Positions 45,128 to 55,298 of a DNA stretch of 64,000 bases are shown here, piece by piece. Source of the DNA: an uncultured Shinella sp. GTDB lineage: Bacteria; Pseudomonadota; Alphaproteobacteria; Rhizobiales; Rhizobiaceae. The position numbers were made by a program, and so were the translations under genes. The stretch lies in assembly GCF_946479415.1 (NCBI RefSeq), contig NZ_CAMLFY010000002.1, forward strand, positions 62,001-126,000. The letters are read 5' to 3'. Each line of letters starts with the position of its first letter. Within the stretch, counting starts at the first letter, position 1. The notes beneath the pieces were generated by a model that saw nothing but the letters and a program-made list of their open reading frames with translations, did not search any database and was not told the origin of the DNA.

Positions 45128-45687
45128 GCAAGACCCCGGCTCTGCGGGTAGACGGTTGCCGCGGCGCAGGCTGCCTGCCTTTGCCTATTCACGATCGCCT
45201 CCGTCTTGTCAGCCCGTCTCATATGCGCATCCCTGCCCGTGAGATCGCCCGGAAATCCGAACGTCGCACCATCACATCGGCAGCAGAGATTGAAGCACAG
45301 GAGCGTAATGAAAATGCTAATACAACCATTAGATTGCATTTTATCTGCTCCATTTGGGACGCGTCATTTTCGGACAGCACCGGGAGCAGGCAAAAAAAAT
45401 GGGCCAGCGAAATCGCGGCCCATTGAAGTGTGAAGGTTTAAAAACCTCCAGAGGGGAACAGCTGATGCGGCGGCACTGGGAGGAAAACCGCCGTGTGCAT
45501 CAACTGCGTGCAATATGCCCAGTTTTTGACCGGATGGAAAACATTTATTGTGCAATGCAGCTATGCAAATGCTGCACTGCCCGACACCCTCTCAAAAGCC
45601 GCGGCTGGCCCCGTGCGGGATTTTCGGGCCATGATGTCGGAAAACCGTTCGCCTGCGCGTCCTTGATGAAGACCCGAGGAGAAGCCG
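45128..45687. other. 560-base intergenic region
   Basis: This is the only gap above 300 bases in the window. It is more AT-rich than its surroundings. Apart from the sRNA candidate at 45392-45512, I see no convincing open reading frame: short frames of 60-116 codons exist on both strands but lack good starts and coding bias. The right end must contain the promoter of the alpha/beta hydrolase gene, and the left end that of the GGDEF-EAL gene. Confidence 0.6.
45392..45512 (-). ncRNA. Candidate trans-acting sRNA, AbcR/alpha-r15-like
   Basis: On the minus strand, three structures follow one another. Arms 45488-45493 and 45468-45473 (CGGCGG/CCGCCG) hold a loop reading TTTTCCTCCCAGTG, an anti-Shine-Dalgarno sequence. 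A single-stranded TTCCCCTCT stretch and a GGAGGTTT/AAACCTTC hairpin (45432-45449) come next. Last is a perfect 8-base terminator stem (45417-45424 / 45399-45406) with a 7-T tail (45398-45392). No protein gene on this strand needs this terminator. The layout is like the rhizobial Hfq-dependent AbcR (alpha-r15) sRNAs, which repress ABC transporter mRNAs. The 5' end is approximate. Confidence 0.55.
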
Positions 45688-46494
45688 ATGCCGATGACCG
45701 ATGACGACCTCATCCATTTCGAGCGCAACGGTGCGCCGCCGCTGCCATCGCCGCGCCTGCAAGGCATTGTGGAAAACGACGGCGCACGGATCTGGCATGC
45801 CGTCTTCGGCGCCGGGCCGGCGGTCATCCTGCTGCATGGCGGGCTCGGCAACGCCGGGAACTGGGGAAACCAGTTGCCGGCCCTTGTCGCGGCGGGCAGG
45901 ATGGTGGTCGTCATCGACAGCCGCGGTCACGGGCGCAGCACCCGCGATGCCGGCCCGTTCCGCTATGGCCGCATGGCCGGCGACGTGCTGGCCGTGATGG
46001 ATCATCTCGGCATCGACAAGGCCAGCCTCATCGGCTGGAGCGACGGCGCCTGCACAGCGCTGATCCTGGCCGACCGGCATCCGGAACGCGTCAGCGGCGT
46101 CTTCTTCTTCGCCTGCAACATGGATCCGAGCGGCGCGCTCGACTTCCAGCCGACACCCGTGCTCGACCGCTGCTTCCACCGGCACCGCCTGGACTATCAG
46201 GCCCTGTCCGCAACGCCGGACGCCTTCGACAGCTTTGTCGCGGACGTTTCCCTGATGATGCAGTCTGAGCCGAACTACTCTGCCGCGGACCTTGCCGGGA
46301 TCGCGGTTCCAGTCGCCGTGGTGCTCGGAGAGCATGACGAGTTCATCCGGCCGGAACACGCCGCCTATCTCTCGGCAACCATACCCCAAGCCACACTCAC
46401 CATCTTGCCCGGCGTCAGCCATTTCGCACCGCTGCAACGGCCGGCACTCTTCAACGACGCCGTCCTGCGCTTCCTCGACCAGATTGGCGGCTAA
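45688..46494 (+). CDS. Alpha/beta hydrolase
   Basis: This 268-residue cytoplasmic hydrolase has the oxyanion segment [12 protein letters not shown] (about residues 49-60), the nucleophile elbow GWSDG (Ser about 113), an acid in VLGEHDEF and the catalytic His in GVSHFAP near the C terminus. The triad is complete. The substrate is unknown; an ester or lactone is typical of the fold. The ATG at 45688 is preceded by GAGGAG. It converges with the GMC oxidoreductase gene (4-base tail overlap) and may or may not belong to the polyol pathway. Confidence 0.85.
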   Translation: MPMTDDDLIHFERNGAPPLPSPRLQGIVENDGARIWHAVFGAGPAVILLHGGLGNAGNWGNQLPALVAAGRMVVVIDSRGHGRSTRDAGPFRYGRMAGDVLAVMDHLGIDKASLIGWSDGACTALILADRHPERVSGVFFFACNMDPSGALDFQPTPVLDRCFHRHRLDYQALSATPDAFDSFVADVSLMMQSEPNYSAADLAGIAVPVAVVLGEHDEFIRPEHAAYLSATIPQATLTILPGVSHFAPLQRPALFNDAVLRFLDQIGG

Positions 46495-48116
46495 GCCCGC
46501 GCCAGCATCGCCTCTGCCGCCTTTTCCGCGATCATGATCACGGGCGAATTGGTGTTGCCGGAAACGATGGTCGGCATGATCGAGGCATCGACGACGCGCA
46601 GCCGGTCGAGCCCGTGCACGCGCAGCTTCGCATCGACCACCGCCATCGGGTCGCTGCCCATCTTGCAGGTGCCGACCGGGTGGAAGATCGTCGTCGCGAT
46701 ATCGCCGGCGCGGCGGATCAACTCTTCCTCGCTCTGGAACTCGCGGCCGGGCAGCATTTCCTCAGGGCGGAATTTTGCAATCGCGCTCGCCTGCATGAGG
46801 CTGCGGGCATGGCGGATGGATTTGGCGGCCAGCAGCCGGTCGCCCGGCGTCGAAAGGTAGTTCGGCCGGATTTCCGGCGGCAGCGCCACATCACGCGCTG
46901 TCACATGCACCGTCCCGCGGCTTTCGGGCCTGAGATTGCAGACCGAAACCGTAACGGCCGGATAGCGGTGCAGCGGCTCGCCGAGCCGGTCGGTGCTGAG
47001 TGGTTGGACATGATATTCGAGATCGGCGGTGGCGACCACCGGATCACTCTTGGCGAAGATGCCGAGCTGGCTCGGCGCCATGGAGAGCGGACCGGAGCGG
47101 CGAAACGCATATTGCAGCCCCATGCCCGCGCGGCTGAAAAGGTTGTGGTAGAGCTGGTTCAGCGTGCGCGCACCCTCGATCTTGAACACCGTGCGGATCT
47201 GCAGGTGGTCCTGCAGATTCTCGCCCACGCCCTTCAGGTCGTGCTGCACGGCAATGCCGAGATCCGACAGCAGGTCCGGCCGCCCGATACCCGACAGTTC
47301 CAGGATTTTCGGCGAATTGATCGCTCCGGCCGACAGCGCGACCTCGCGCGTCGCGCGGGCGATACAAAGGTGGCCGTTGAGGCGGAACCGCACGCCGGTC
47401 ACCGTCCTGCCGTCGAATTCCAGCCGTTCCGTCTCGGCACCGGTCAGGACGCGCAGGTTCTTGCGCTTCATCGCCGGGCGCAGAAACGCCTTCGTCGTGT
47501 TCCACCGCACGCCGCCTCGCTGGTTGACCTCGAAGTAACCGGAGCCCTCGTTGTCGCCGTCGTTGAAATCGTCGGTCTTGCGAATGCCAAGCTCTTCCGC
47601 GGCATCGCGAAACGCATCGAGGATCGGCCAGGAGAGGCGCTGGCGTTCGACGCGCCATTCGCCGCCGGCGCCGTGCATCTCCGACCGGCCGCGATAATTG
47701 TCTTCCGACTTCACGAAATAGGGCAGCACGTCGTCCCAGCCCCAGCCGGCATTGCCCGCCTGCCGCCAGCCGTCATAATCGGCGGCCTGGCCGCGCATAT
47801 AGATCATGCCGTTGATCGACGAGCAGCCGCCCAGCACCTTGCCGCGCGGATAGTTGAGCGCCCGGCCGTTGAGGCCGGCCTCCGATGCCGTCTTCATCAT
47901 CCAGTCGGTGCGCGGATTGCCCATGCAGTAGAGATAACCGATCGGCACATGGACCCAGTGATACCGGTCCGAACCGCCCGCTTCGAGCAGCAGGACACGG
48001 TTCTTCGGGTCCGCCGAAAGGCGATTGGCCAGCACGCAGCCCGCCGAACCGGCGCCCACGACGATGAAATCGTAAGTGCCCTCATCGACAGGCGTTTCAT
48101 CGACAGGATTGTTCAC
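46491..48116 (-). CDS. GMC family oxidoreductase (choline/alcohol dehydrogenase type)
   Basis: This 541-residue flavoenzyme has the N-terminal FAD-binding [16 protein letters not shown] (about residues 20-35), the GMC signature [15 protein letters not shown] near 95, and a second signature [15 protein letters not shown] near 265. The catalytic His-Asn end is HPVGTCKMG and GNTNSPV. Such enzymes oxidise an alcohol to an aldehyde or ketone. It is the last gene of a nine-gene operon, overlapping the FGGY kinase gene by 4 bases, so it probably oxidises the imported polyol or a by-product. Confidence 0.88.
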   Translation of the reverse strand: MNNPVDETPVDEGTYDFIVVGAGSAGCVLANRLSADPKNRVLLLEAGGSDRYHWVHVPIGYLYCMGNPRTDWMMKTASEAGLNGRALNYPRGKVLGGCSSINGMIYMRGQAADYDGWRQAGNAGWGWDDVLPYFVKSEDNYRGRSEMHGAGGEWRVERQRLSWPILDAFRDAAEELGIRKTDDFNDGDNEGSGYFEVNQRGGVRWNTTKAFLRPAMKRKNLRVLTGAETERLEFDGRTVTGVRFRLNGHLCIARATREVALSAGAINSPKILELSGIGRPDLLSDLGIAVQHDLKGVGENLQDHLQIRTVFKIEGARTLNQLYHNLFSRAGMGLQYAFRRSGPLSMAPSQLGIFAKSDPVVATADLEYHVQPLSTDRLGEPLHRYPAVTVSVCNLRPESRGTVHVTARDVALPPEIRPNYLSTPGDRLLAAKSIRHARSLMQASAIAKFRPEEMLPGREFQSEEELIRRAGDIATTIFHPVGTCKMGSDPMAVVDAKLRVHGLDRLRVVDASIMPTIVSGNTNSPVIMIAEKAAEAMLARA

Positions 48117-49642
48117 GCCGCAACTCCCGTTGCCATTTTCTCCGAAGCCGCCAGCCGCCGCCAGAGCGGCGTCATCGCTTCGGCAATATCCGTATAAAGC
48201 GCGTAGCGGCGCGCATAATGCGCGGCAAGGCCCGCATTCGGCTTATAGTGCCGCTCCGTCCGCACCATGGCCTCGGCGCCTTCCGTGAAATCGGCGAAGA
48301 GGCCGACGCCCGTGCCGGCCGCAATCGCAGCGCCAAGGGCACCCGTCTCGCGCGACGCCGCAACCGAGACCGGCACGCCGAGCACATCGGCAAAAATCTG
48401 CGGCCAGAGCTTGCTGCGCGAACCGCCGCCCGACAGAACCGCCTCCTCGAAGGTCGCGCCCGCCTTGCGGATCGTCTCGATATGCTGGCGGTGGCCAAAG
48501 GCGACACCCTCCAGCAGGGCGCGGATCAGGTGTCCCTTGGTGTGCCAACCGGCCATGCCGTAAAAGCCGGCCCTCGCATGGCCATCCTGCTGGGCGCCGT
48601 AGAGATAGGGGTGGTAGAGCGGATCGTCCGACGCAGGCTCGACGGCCGCGGCAAGCGCGCAACAGGCATCGAAGGGCGAGACCTCGGCATGGTGATCGCC
48701 CTCGAAGAATTCCCGCACCAGCCATTCGAGATTGGCCGCCGAGGTGGCACTGTTTTCCATCGCCATGTAGCGGCTGCGGTCGAAGGTGGAGGACATGAAG
48801 ACCGGGCCATCAAGGTCCGGGCCGTCGATGATCACCTGGTTGATGCTCCACGTGCCGGCAATGATCGAGGCGCTGCCGGTGCGGGACACACCCGAGCCGA
48901 GCGCCGAGGCGACGACATCGAAGAGCCCGCCGATGACGGGCGTGCCGGTAGCAAGGCCGGTTTCGGCGGCAACGGCCTCCGTCACGTGCCCGGCAATGTC
49001 GGCGCTTTCAATGAGCGGCGGCAGGAGGTCCATGCAATCGCCGAGGCCATAGGCCTCCATCAGCGTCCTGTCGTAACGACGGGCCGCCAGATCGAGCAAC
49101 CCGGCACCGGACATGTCCGAAACCTCGCTGATACGCTGGCCCGTCAAGCGGTTCACGACGAAATCCTTGGAATAGAACACCGTGCCGATGCGCTTGAAGA
49201 CATCGGGCCTGAAGCGTTTCAGCCAGGCAAGCAGCGTCGGCGTCTGGGCGGGCCAGGGGCGCTGGCGGGCAATCACCTGGGTACGGTCGCCCACACCGTC
49301 TGCCAGCCATTCCTCGACCAGACCGGTGGCACGCGTATCGATCGACTGGATGCCGATCATCGGAGCGCCATCCAGGTCGAGCGCATAGAGCCCGTTGCCA
49401 TGGCCGGCGCAGCCGATCGCGGCGATATCGCCGGCCGCGATGCCCGCCTTGTCGAGGCAGGTGCGGATGACGCGTTTGGCATTGGCCCAGAGTTCGCCGA
49501 GATCGCGCTCGACATGGCCGGGCTGCGGCATGCGGCTATGCCCCTCCTCCCCGGCATGAGCGAGCTCGCGGCCCTTGAGATCGAAGATGACAGCCTTGAT
49601 GACCGTGTTGCCCGCATCGAGCCCCAGAAGATATTTTTGCAT
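48113..49642 (-). CDS. FGGY family carbohydrate kinase
   Basis: This 509-residue sugar or polyol kinase has the N-terminal phosphate loop [17 protein letters not shown], with the substrate-side segment [11 protein letters not shown] near residue 90. [14 protein letters not shown] lies mid-protein, and the second FGGY signature [21 protein letters not shown] near 390. It transfers ATP phosphate to a polyol, ketose or AI-2-like substrate. Next to a GlpD-like dehydrogenase, phosphorylation before oxidation is suggested, as EryA does for erythritol. It has an intercistronic hairpin upstream and couples to the GMC gene. Confidence 0.88.
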   Translation of the reverse strand: MQKYLLGLDAGNTVIKAVIFDLKGRELAHAGEEGHSRMPQPGHVERDLGELWANAKRVIRTCLDKAGIAAGDIAAIGCAGHGNGLYALDLDGAPMIGIQSIDTRATGLVEEWLADGVGDRTQVIARQRPWPAQTPTLLAWLKRFRPDVFKRIGTVFYSKDFVVNRLTGQRISEVSDMSGAGLLDLAARRYDRTLMEAYGLGDCMDLLPPLIESADIAGHVTEAVAAETGLATGTPVIGGLFDVVASALGSGVSRTGSASIIAGTWSINQVIIDGPDLDGPVFMSSTFDRSRYMAMENSATSAANLEWLVREFFEGDHHAEVSPFDACCALAAAVEPASDDPLYHPYLYGAQQDGHARAGFYGMAGWHTKGHLIRALLEGVAFGHRQHIETIRKAGATFEEAVLSGGGSRSKLWPQIFADVLGVPVSVAASRETGALGAAIAAGTGVGLFADFTEGAEAMVRTERHYKPNAGLAAHYARRYALYTDIAEAMTPLWRRLAASEKMATGVAA

Positions 49643-49676
49643 GCAGAACCCCTCCCAGGTTCACTTCACTCGCGCG

Positions 49677-49710
49677 ATTGCGGGACATCGCCTCGTGTCT
49701 GTCCCGCAAT
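49677..49710 (-). other. Intercistronic hairpin before the FGGY kinase gene
   Basis: A perfect 11-base stem, ATTGCGGGACA (49677-49687) and TGTCCCGCAAT (49700-49710), lies just after the aldolase stop in a 79-base gap inside the operon. There is no U-run, so it is more likely a stabiliser or processing site than a terminator. Confidence 0.5.
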
Positions 49711-49721
49711 CATCAGGCATC

Positions 49722-50564
49722 TCATCCCTGCTGGTAGAGCGCGTAGGCCTCCTCACCGCTCGCATCCGTATGGATGATCGCCATCAGCCCGCGCACCACG
49801 GCGCTCGGATTGGCGTGCTGGTAGATGTTGCGTCCATAGACCATGCCCATTGCGCCTTGCCGCATCAAGGCGGCAGATTTCGCAAAGACCGCGGAAAGGT
49901 CCTCCTTGCCGCCGCCGCGCACGAGCACGGGGCAGCGCGCCGCTTCGACGACACGGTGGAAATCCTCGGCATTGGTCGTGGGATCGGCCTTGACGATATC
50001 GGCGCCCATCTCGCGGGCAAGCCGCGTCAAGGTGACGATCTTGTCGGCATCGCCATCGACCATGTAGCCGCCGCGCTCGGTAACGGGCTGCATGACGAGC
50101 GGCTCGATCATCAGCGGCATACCGTATTTCTCGCAGTCGGCCCGCACGCGCGCGATGTTCTGCACGCATTGACGGAAGAGGTCCGGCTCGTCCGGCAGCA
50201 TGAAGAGGTTCACGACCACGCAGGCCGCATCCATCTGCAAGGCGCCGATCAGCGGCTCGGCTTCGTTCTGCAGCACCGCCCACATGGCGCGATGGCGGAT
50301 GCGGTTATAGGGGTTGCCCATGTCGACGCGCATGACGAGCGCCGGCTTGTCCCTGCCGGGAAGATCCTGCAACAGGTCGGCCTGACCGTAGTTCATCTGG
50401 ATCGCATCCGGCCCGGCATCGACCAGCGCCTTCACCACGGCTGGAACATTCTCCAGTCCGTCAAGGAAGGACGGCTCGTTGCAGACGCCGTGATCGATCG
50501 CCACGTCAAGGCAACGCCCGTTGCCGAACAGCCGGTTCATCCGGACTTTGCGGTTGTCTCGCAT
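49722..50564 (-). CDS. LsrF/DhnA-type class I aldolase
   Basis: This 280-residue TIM-barrel enzyme of the DeoC/LsrF/DhnA class has DVAIDHGVCNEP near residue 19, the likely Schiff-base Lys in ADIVKADPTTN near 190, and the phosphate-binding end GMVYGRNIYQH. The C-terminal HANPSAVVRGLMAIIH pattern parallels E. coli LsrF. It probably cleaves or forms a phosphorylated keto sugar made by the kinase and the GlpD-like dehydrogenase. The ATG at 50564 follows AGGAGTGAACT and overlaps the GlpD-like gene by 28 bases. Confidence 0.83.
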   Translation of the reverse strand: MRDNRKVRMNRLFGNGRCLDVAIDHGVCNEPSFLDGLENVPAVVKALVDAGPDAIQMNYGQADLLQDLPGRDKPALVMRVDMGNPYNRIRHRAMWAVLQNEAEPLIGALQMDAACVVVNLFMLPDEPDLFRQCVQNIARVRADCEKYGMPLMIEPLVMQPVTERGGYMVDGDADKIVTLTRLAREMGADIVKADPTTNAEDFHRVVEAARCPVLVRGGGKEDLSAVFAKSAALMRQGAMGMVYGRNIYQHANPSAVVRGLMAIIHTDASGEEAYALYQQG

Positions 50565-52282
50565 AGTTCACTCCTGTGTTCATTCCGTGCGGAAAGGGTT
50601 TGTTCGGTGACGCCATGGCGTTCACCCATGAGATTGAGGAAACGGCCGCGCTCCTCGGCGGCCCGCTGCACGGACCAGCCCTTTTCGGTGGCGAGCAAAT
50701 CCAGCGCAGCCTCGGTCATGGCGAGCGAGAGATCGCCCGAAATCGCCAGCGTCGTGCGGCGCAGCAGCAGGTCGTCCAGATGCTCGACCGCCTCGGCTCG
50801 GATGAGGTATTGAAGCTCCCGCGCGCTGTAGAGAGCGTGCGGCAAAGGATGATCCGGTTTCGCCGCGATGAAGCGGGCGATGTCCTCGGCCTCCGTGCCA
50901 TAGCTTTCGAAGAGAACCGCGACGCGGGCGGCGGAAAGGCCCGTCGATGCGACAAGGTCGCGGATCCAGCGCTCCGGGTTCTTCGGGAAGACGCGCCCGC
51001 CGCCGATCGCCCGGTCCGCCGTATCGACGCGGCGTTTTACACCCAGCTGGTCCAGCGCCATATCGGCGGCGAGTTCGCCAAAGGAACGGAAGGTCGTCCA
51101 CTTGCCGCCGATCATGCAGAGCACCGGCGGCCCGCCGTTCTTGCCCTCCAGCACGGTGCAGAAATGATCGCGCGGGATGCGGCCGGTAAAGCTGTCCTTG
51201 CTCGCCGGCAGCGGACGCACGCCGGCGAACTGGAAGACGATTTCTTCCGGCCTGATTTTTACGCCCGGCAGCACGAAGGCGAGCGATTGCAGGATGTAAT
51301 CGCGCTCATCCGCCTCGCAGCGCACCGTACCGGGGTCGTCGACGCGAATATCCGTCGAGCCGACCAGCACCTTGCCAAGATAGGGGAACAGGATGCAGAT
51401 GCGCCCGTCCTCGTTCTCGTAGTAGATCATGTGGCCGTCGAGCATGTCGCGCAGCGCGGGATTGTCGATGATGAGATGCGAGCCCTTGGTGCCGCCCATC
51501 AGCGGTGCGGGCCGTGCCTCATCCGCAAACAGCGTGCCGTTGGCAATGTCGATCCAGCCGCCGGTGGCATTGATGATCAGCCGTGGCTGGACAGGCAGCG
51601 CCTCGCCAGAGAGACCATCGCGCAGAACATAGCCGCTGCCGTTGGCCTCCACGATCGCGTAGTTTAGCGCCGTGGCGTTGGGGCCGGCAGACAGGCCATC
51701 GCGCAAAAGCTCGATGCCGATGCGTTCGGGATGGCTGACCCAGGCATCGTAATAGGTTGCTGAATTGCGGATCGACGAGTTGAGCGCCGGCCATTTCGAC
51801 AGCGTTGCCCGGCGGCTGCGGAATTCGTGTTTCGGCATCAGCGCGCGCTTGCGCGTCAGAAAATCGTAGATGCCGAGGCCCGCCTTGATAGCGATGGCAC
51901 CGCGGCGGCTCGGGCGGCGGGTGAGGCCCAGAAAGCGCACCACACCATTGGCGAGGCCGGAGAAGGTGTCGAAGATCGGCACCGTGGTCGGCAGCGGCGC
52001 GACATAGTGGGGGGCGTTGCGCAGCAGCCGGTCGCGCTCGACGAGCGATTCCTTGACGAGGCTGAACTCGCCATTCTCCAGATAGCGCAGGCCGCCATGA
52101 ACCATGCGCGAGAGCGCGGCACTCGCGCCGGAGCAATAATCCGCCTGTTCGACGAGCAGCACGTTGACGCCCTGCAGCGCCAGCTCGCGGAAGACGCTGA
52201 GCCCGTTGATGCCGCCGCCGAGGACGCACACGTCCACCTTCGGGCTCTGGCGGAGCCCGTGCAATGTCTCTGTCCGGTTCAT
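50537..52282 (-). CDS. GlpD-like FAD-dependent polyol-phosphate dehydrogenase
   Basis: This 581-residue flavoprotein of the glycerol-3-phosphate dehydrogenase family has the FAD motif CVLGGGINGLS (about residues 19-29), the ALSRMVHGGLRYLE signature, the mid-protein PYLGKVLVGSTDIRVDD and a C-terminal DAO_C domain. True GlpD oxidises glycerol-3-phosphate at the membrane. EryB, from the same family, oxidises erythritol phosphate. With an FGGY kinase, an aldolase and an importer in the operon, a longer polyol phosphate is more likely than glycerol-3-phosphate. It starts 12 bases after the aldo/keto reductase gene. Confidence 0.87.
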   Translation of the reverse strand: MNRTETLHGLRQSPKVDVCVLGGGINGLSVFRELALQGVNVLLVEQADYCSGASAALSRMVHGGLRYLENGEFSLVKESLVERDRLLRNAPHYVAPLPTTVPIFDTFSGLANGVVRFLGLTRRPSRRGAIAIKAGLGIYDFLTRKRALMPKHEFRSRRATLSKWPALNSSIRNSATYYDAWVSHPERIGIELLRDGLSAGPNATALNYAIVEANGSGYVLRDGLSGEALPVQPRLIINATGGWIDIANGTLFADEARPAPLMGGTKGSHLIIDNPALRDMLDGHMIYYENEDGRICILFPYLGKVLVGSTDIRVDDPGTVRCEADERDYILQSLAFVLPGVKIRPEEIVFQFAGVRPLPASKDSFTGRIPRDHFCTVLEGKNGGPPVLCMIGGKWTTFRSFGELAADMALDQLGVKRRVDTADRAIGGGRVFPKNPERWIRDLVASTGLSAARVAVLFESYGTEAEDIARFIAAKPDHPLPHALYSARELQYLIRAEAVEHLDDLLLRRTTLAISGDLSLAMTEAALDLLATEKGWSVQRAAEERGRFLNLMGERHGVTEQTLSARNEHRSELCETTAKSG

Positions 52283-52294
52283 GATGACAGTCCG

Positions 52295-53290
52295 TTATCC
52301 GTCCATACTGGCCAGTTTTGCCGCGATACCGGCATCGATGGCCGCAAGATCGTCCGTGTCGAGCCGAAGCGTTCCGGCCCGTGCATTGTCGAGCGCCTGC
52401 GCCGGGTTTCGGGCGCCGCAGAGCGCGAAGGTCACACCCGGCTGCGCCAGCGTCCAGGCGATCACCACCTGCGCGATGCTGGCGCCATGCCGCTCCGCCA
52501 CGGGGCGGACCGCATCGGAGAAATCCTTGGCCTTCTGCCGGTTGGAAACGGAAAAGCGCGGATTGTCCTTGCGCTGATCGTCGCCGGCAAAGACCCGGTC
52601 CGGGCCGATCATCCCCGAGAGCAGGCCGAGCGCCAGCGAGGAATAGCTGAGCGTCGCCACGTCGTTGTGAACAGTGAGCGGCAGCAGGTCCGCCTCGATC
52701 TCGCGATCGATCATGCTGAACCGCTCCTGGATCGCATCCAGCGACCCGGTCGAGATATAGTGCTCCAGTTCCGACCGGTTGACGTTGCTGGCACCGATCG
52801 CCCGGATCTTTCCGGCCTTTTTCAGCTCCTCCAGCGCCGCGACGGTCTCCTCGATGGGGGTCGTCGGGTCCTGCCAGTGGGTGATGTAGAGGTCGATATA
52901 GTCAGTGCCGAGTCGGCGCAGGCTCTCCTCGACTTCGTGGATGATCCCGTCGCGGCCGAGGTAGCGGTGGACCGGCTTGCCGTCCTGATCGAAGAAATGG
53001 TTGCCCTTCTGCGTGTGCCAGACGAGGCCGCATTTCGTGGCGATGACGGCCTTGTCGCGGCGGCCGGCAATGGCCTTGCCAACGATTTCTTCCGAGCGGC
53101 CGAGGCCGTAGGCGGGCGCCGTATCGATCAGCGTAACACCGGCATCGAGCGAGGCCTGGATGGCGGCGATGGATTCGGCTTCGTCCGTGCCGCCCCACAT
53201 CCAGCCGCCGATGGCCCAGGTGCCGAGGCCGACGGCGGAGGCTTTGACGCCGGAACGTCCGATCGGACGGGTCAATTGTTCGCCGCTCAT
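52295..53290 (-). CDS. Aldo/keto reductase
   Basis: This is a 331-residue NADPH-dependent reductase of the AKR superfamily. The catalytic set is visible: Asp and Tyr in LIDTAPAYGLGRSEE (about 54-68), Lys in AVIATKCGLVW near 84, and His in YITHWQDPTTP near 135. IGASNVNRSELE and the late cofactor-binding region (CGARNPAQALDNA) follow. It would interconvert an aldehyde or ketose with the alcohol. It overlaps the SorC gene by 4 bases, placing it firmly in the polyol operon. Confidence 0.9.
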   Translation of the reverse strand: MSGEQLTRPIGRSGVKASAVGLGTWAIGGWMWGGTDEAESIAAIQASLDAGVTLIDTAPAYGLGRSEEIVGKAIAGRRDKAVIATKCGLVWHTQKGNHFFDQDGKPVHRYLGRDGIIHEVEESLRRLGTDYIDLYITHWQDPTTPIEETVAALEELKKAGKIRAIGASNVNRSELEHYISTGSLDAIQERFSMIDREIEADLLPLTVHNDVATLSYSSLALGLLSGMIGPDRVFAGDDQRKDNPRFSVSNRQKAKDFSDAVRPVAERHGASIAQVVIAWTLAQPGVTFALCGARNPAQALDNARAGTLRLDTDDLAAIDAGIAAKLASMDG

Positions 53291-54285
53291 GCGGAAAGTC
53301 CTTCTTCGGATGCAAGTTCGAGAATGCGCGCGCCAGTCGCCTCGTCGGTAACGAGCGTATCGAGATGGTTGCCGCGCAGCACGCTGAGAATGGAGCCGGC
53401 CTTGTTGAGGCCGCTGGCCACGCCGATCTTCATCGGGATGGATTCGAATTCCTCGAGCGTCAGCGAAACGAGCGCGCGATTGAGAGAATAGTCGCAGACC
53501 CGGCCTTCGCCATCGAGCAGATGAGCGAGCAGTTCCGCACTCGCGCCGGAATGCTCGATGGCATTTCGATCCTCGCTGGAGGAGGGATGCAGGTCGTAGT
53601 AGGTCGAATCCTGGCTGAGGATCGAGCCGATGCCGACCACCGCAACCTTGGCCTCACGCGCCCGCTGGAAGACATCGGCGACGGAGCGCATGTTGATCAG
53701 CATCGCCCGTTGCGCGGCATCGTCGGCAAAGAGCGGCGCATGGATCTGCCAGGAGCGGCCGCCCAGCCGGTCGGCCATCAGCGTCGAGACGTGGTTGACG
53801 TCGGTATAGTGTTTGCCCTGTACGCAGCCCGTCGCCGGGATGACCTCGACATCGTAGCGGCGCGCGGCCTGAAGACCCGCGACGACGGCGCTGACGCCCT
53901 TGCCGCCGGTGATGCAGATCGTGTCGCCATCGGCGATCTCTTCGAGCAGCAGACGGGCCGCCGCCTCCCCCACCGCGAGAAGCGCGGTCTGCGGATTGTC
54001 GGAGACGGTCGGCACCACGACGGCGCGGCTGATGCCGCCGAGCGCGAGCAAGCGCTCCTCCAGATCAACCAGCGGCTCCATCGGCGACTTGATCTTGATC
54101 TCGACGAGGCCGAGCTGGCGGCCGCGCTTGATGAGGCGGTTGACGGTGGCATGCGACAGGCCGAGCTGGTCGGCGATCTGCGCCTGCGTCAGGCCTTCCA
54201 GGAAGTGCAGGACAAGCGCCTGGTGCATCTGGCGGGCGATGACGATCTCTTCACGCGGGGCGGGCTTCAGTTTGGCAATGGGCAT
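53287..54285 (-). CDS. SorC/DeoR-type sugar-binding transcriptional regulator
   Basis: This 332-residue regulator has an N-terminal helix-turn-helix (GLTQAQIADQLGLSHATVNRL, about residues 29-49) and a C-terminal sugar-phosphate-binding domain of the SorC/LsrR/EryD family (CITGGKGVSAVVAGL, VGIGSILSQDSTYY). The ATG at 54285 lies 1 base after the permease stop. A longer reading enters the permease gene. It probably binds the two TGAAATAT-type palindromes upstream of the operon and is released by a phosphorylated intermediate. Confidence 0.9.
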   Translation of the reverse strand: MPIAKLKPAPREEIVIARQMHQALVLHFLEGLTQAQIADQLGLSHATVNRLIKRGRQLGLVEIKIKSPMEPLVDLEERLLALGGISRAVVVPTVSDNPQTALLAVGEAAARLLLEEIADGDTICITGGKGVSAVVAGLQAARRYDVEVIPATGCVQGKHYTDVNHVSTLMADRLGGRSWQIHAPLFADDAAQRAMLINMRSVADVFQRAREAKVAVVGIGSILSQDSTYYDLHPSSSEDRNAIEHSGASAELLAHLLDGEGRVCDYSLNRALVSLTLEEFESIPMKIGVASGLNKAGSILSVLRGNHLDTLVTDEATGARILELASEEGLSA

Positions 54286-54286
54286 G

Positions 54287-55276
54287 TCAGCTGGCCTTCC
54301 GCTTGTGCATGAAATGATCGATGGAGACGGCGGCAAGCAGAATGCAGCCCTTGATCATATCCTGCCAATAGACCGACACATTGAGCAGGATGAGCGAGGA
54401 CGTGACCAGCGAGAGCAACGCCATGCCGAGGATCGCACCCAGAACCGTACCCGAACCGCCGCTGAGCGAGGCCCCACCGATGACGGCGGCGGCGATGATG
54501 TTCAGCTCCATGCCGGCGCCGAAGGTAGGCGTGGCGGCACCGAAGCGGGACATGTAGATCACGCCGGCCACGCCTGCGAGCGTCGAGCACAGCACCGTCA
54601 CCCAGAACTTCACCTGGTTGGTCTTGATGCCGGAATAGAGCGCGGCCTTCTCGTTGCTGCCGGTGTAGAAGACCTTGCGGAACGCGGTCGCCCGGCGCAG
54701 CAGGAAATCGAACAGGATGACGACGGCAACGAAGATCAGGATGACATAGGGAATACCGTGGAAGGTGCCCTGCCCAACCTCCTTGAAGGCCGCCGGCAGC
54801 GTGAAGAGCGACAGCGGCGTGCCCTTGGTGATGATGAGGCAGAGGCCGCGCACGATCACCATGGCCGCAAGCGACGTGATGAAGTGATTGAGCCCGACGA
54901 CCGTCACGAAGAAGCCCATGGCGCCGCCGATGGCGCTTGAGGCGAGAATACCGATCAGCGAAGCCGTCCAGGGATCGAGCCCGGCGAGGAAGAGCGAACC
55001 CGACAGCACCATCGCAAAGCAGACGACGGAGCCGACGGCAAGATCGATGCCGCCGACAATGAGCAGGATCGTCATGCCGACGACCACGATGCCTTCGACG
55101 GAAAAGCTCATAAGCATGGCGCGGAAATTGCCGAGCGTCAGGAAGTGCGGCGAGGCGAAGCTCATGATGATGCCGAGCGCCAGGATGATCGCGATCAGCC
55201 CGGCCTCGCGCATCGAGCCGATGCGCTTGAAGGACGATGTTTTCGGCGCTGCACCCGCCATCGTGTCGATTGCCAT
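54287..55276 (-). CDS. Sugar ABC transporter permease, RbsC type
   Basis: This is a 329-residue inner-membrane permease with about eight to ten helices. The family segment VGGIDLAVGSVVCFAMVL (about residues 73-90) is present, with GGASLSGGSGTVLGAILGMALL near 265. It is the only permease gene in this operon, so it probably forms a homodimer, unlike the two-permease importer at 22535-24537. I chose the ATG at 55276 with a GGGAGAG site; readings to 55345 overlap the ATPase gene. It ends next to the SorC gene. Confidence 0.9.
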   Translation of the reverse strand: MAIDTMAGAAPKTSSFKRIGSMREAGLIAIILALGIIMSFASPHFLTLGNFRAMLMSFSVEGIVVVGMTILLIVGGIDLAVGSVVCFAMVLSGSLFLAGLDPWTASLIGILASSAIGGAMGFFVTVVGLNHFITSLAAMVIVRGLCLIITKGTPLSLFTLPAAFKEVGQGTFHGIPYVILIFVAVVILFDFLLRRATAFRKVFYTGSNEKAALYSGIKTNQVKFWVTVLCSTLAGVAGVIYMSRFGAATPTFGAGMELNIIAAAVIGGASLSGGSGTVLGAILGMALLSLVTSSLILLNVSVYWQDMIKGCILLAAVSIDHFMHKRKAS

Positions 55277-55298
55277 TTCCCGCTCTCCCAGTTTCTTC

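Noticed and set aside
45124..45704. Several short open frames (60-116 codons) in the 560-base intergenic region
   Set aside because: They lack good ribosome sites and coding bias, overlap on opposite strands, and the sRNA structure explains the conserved-looking part better.
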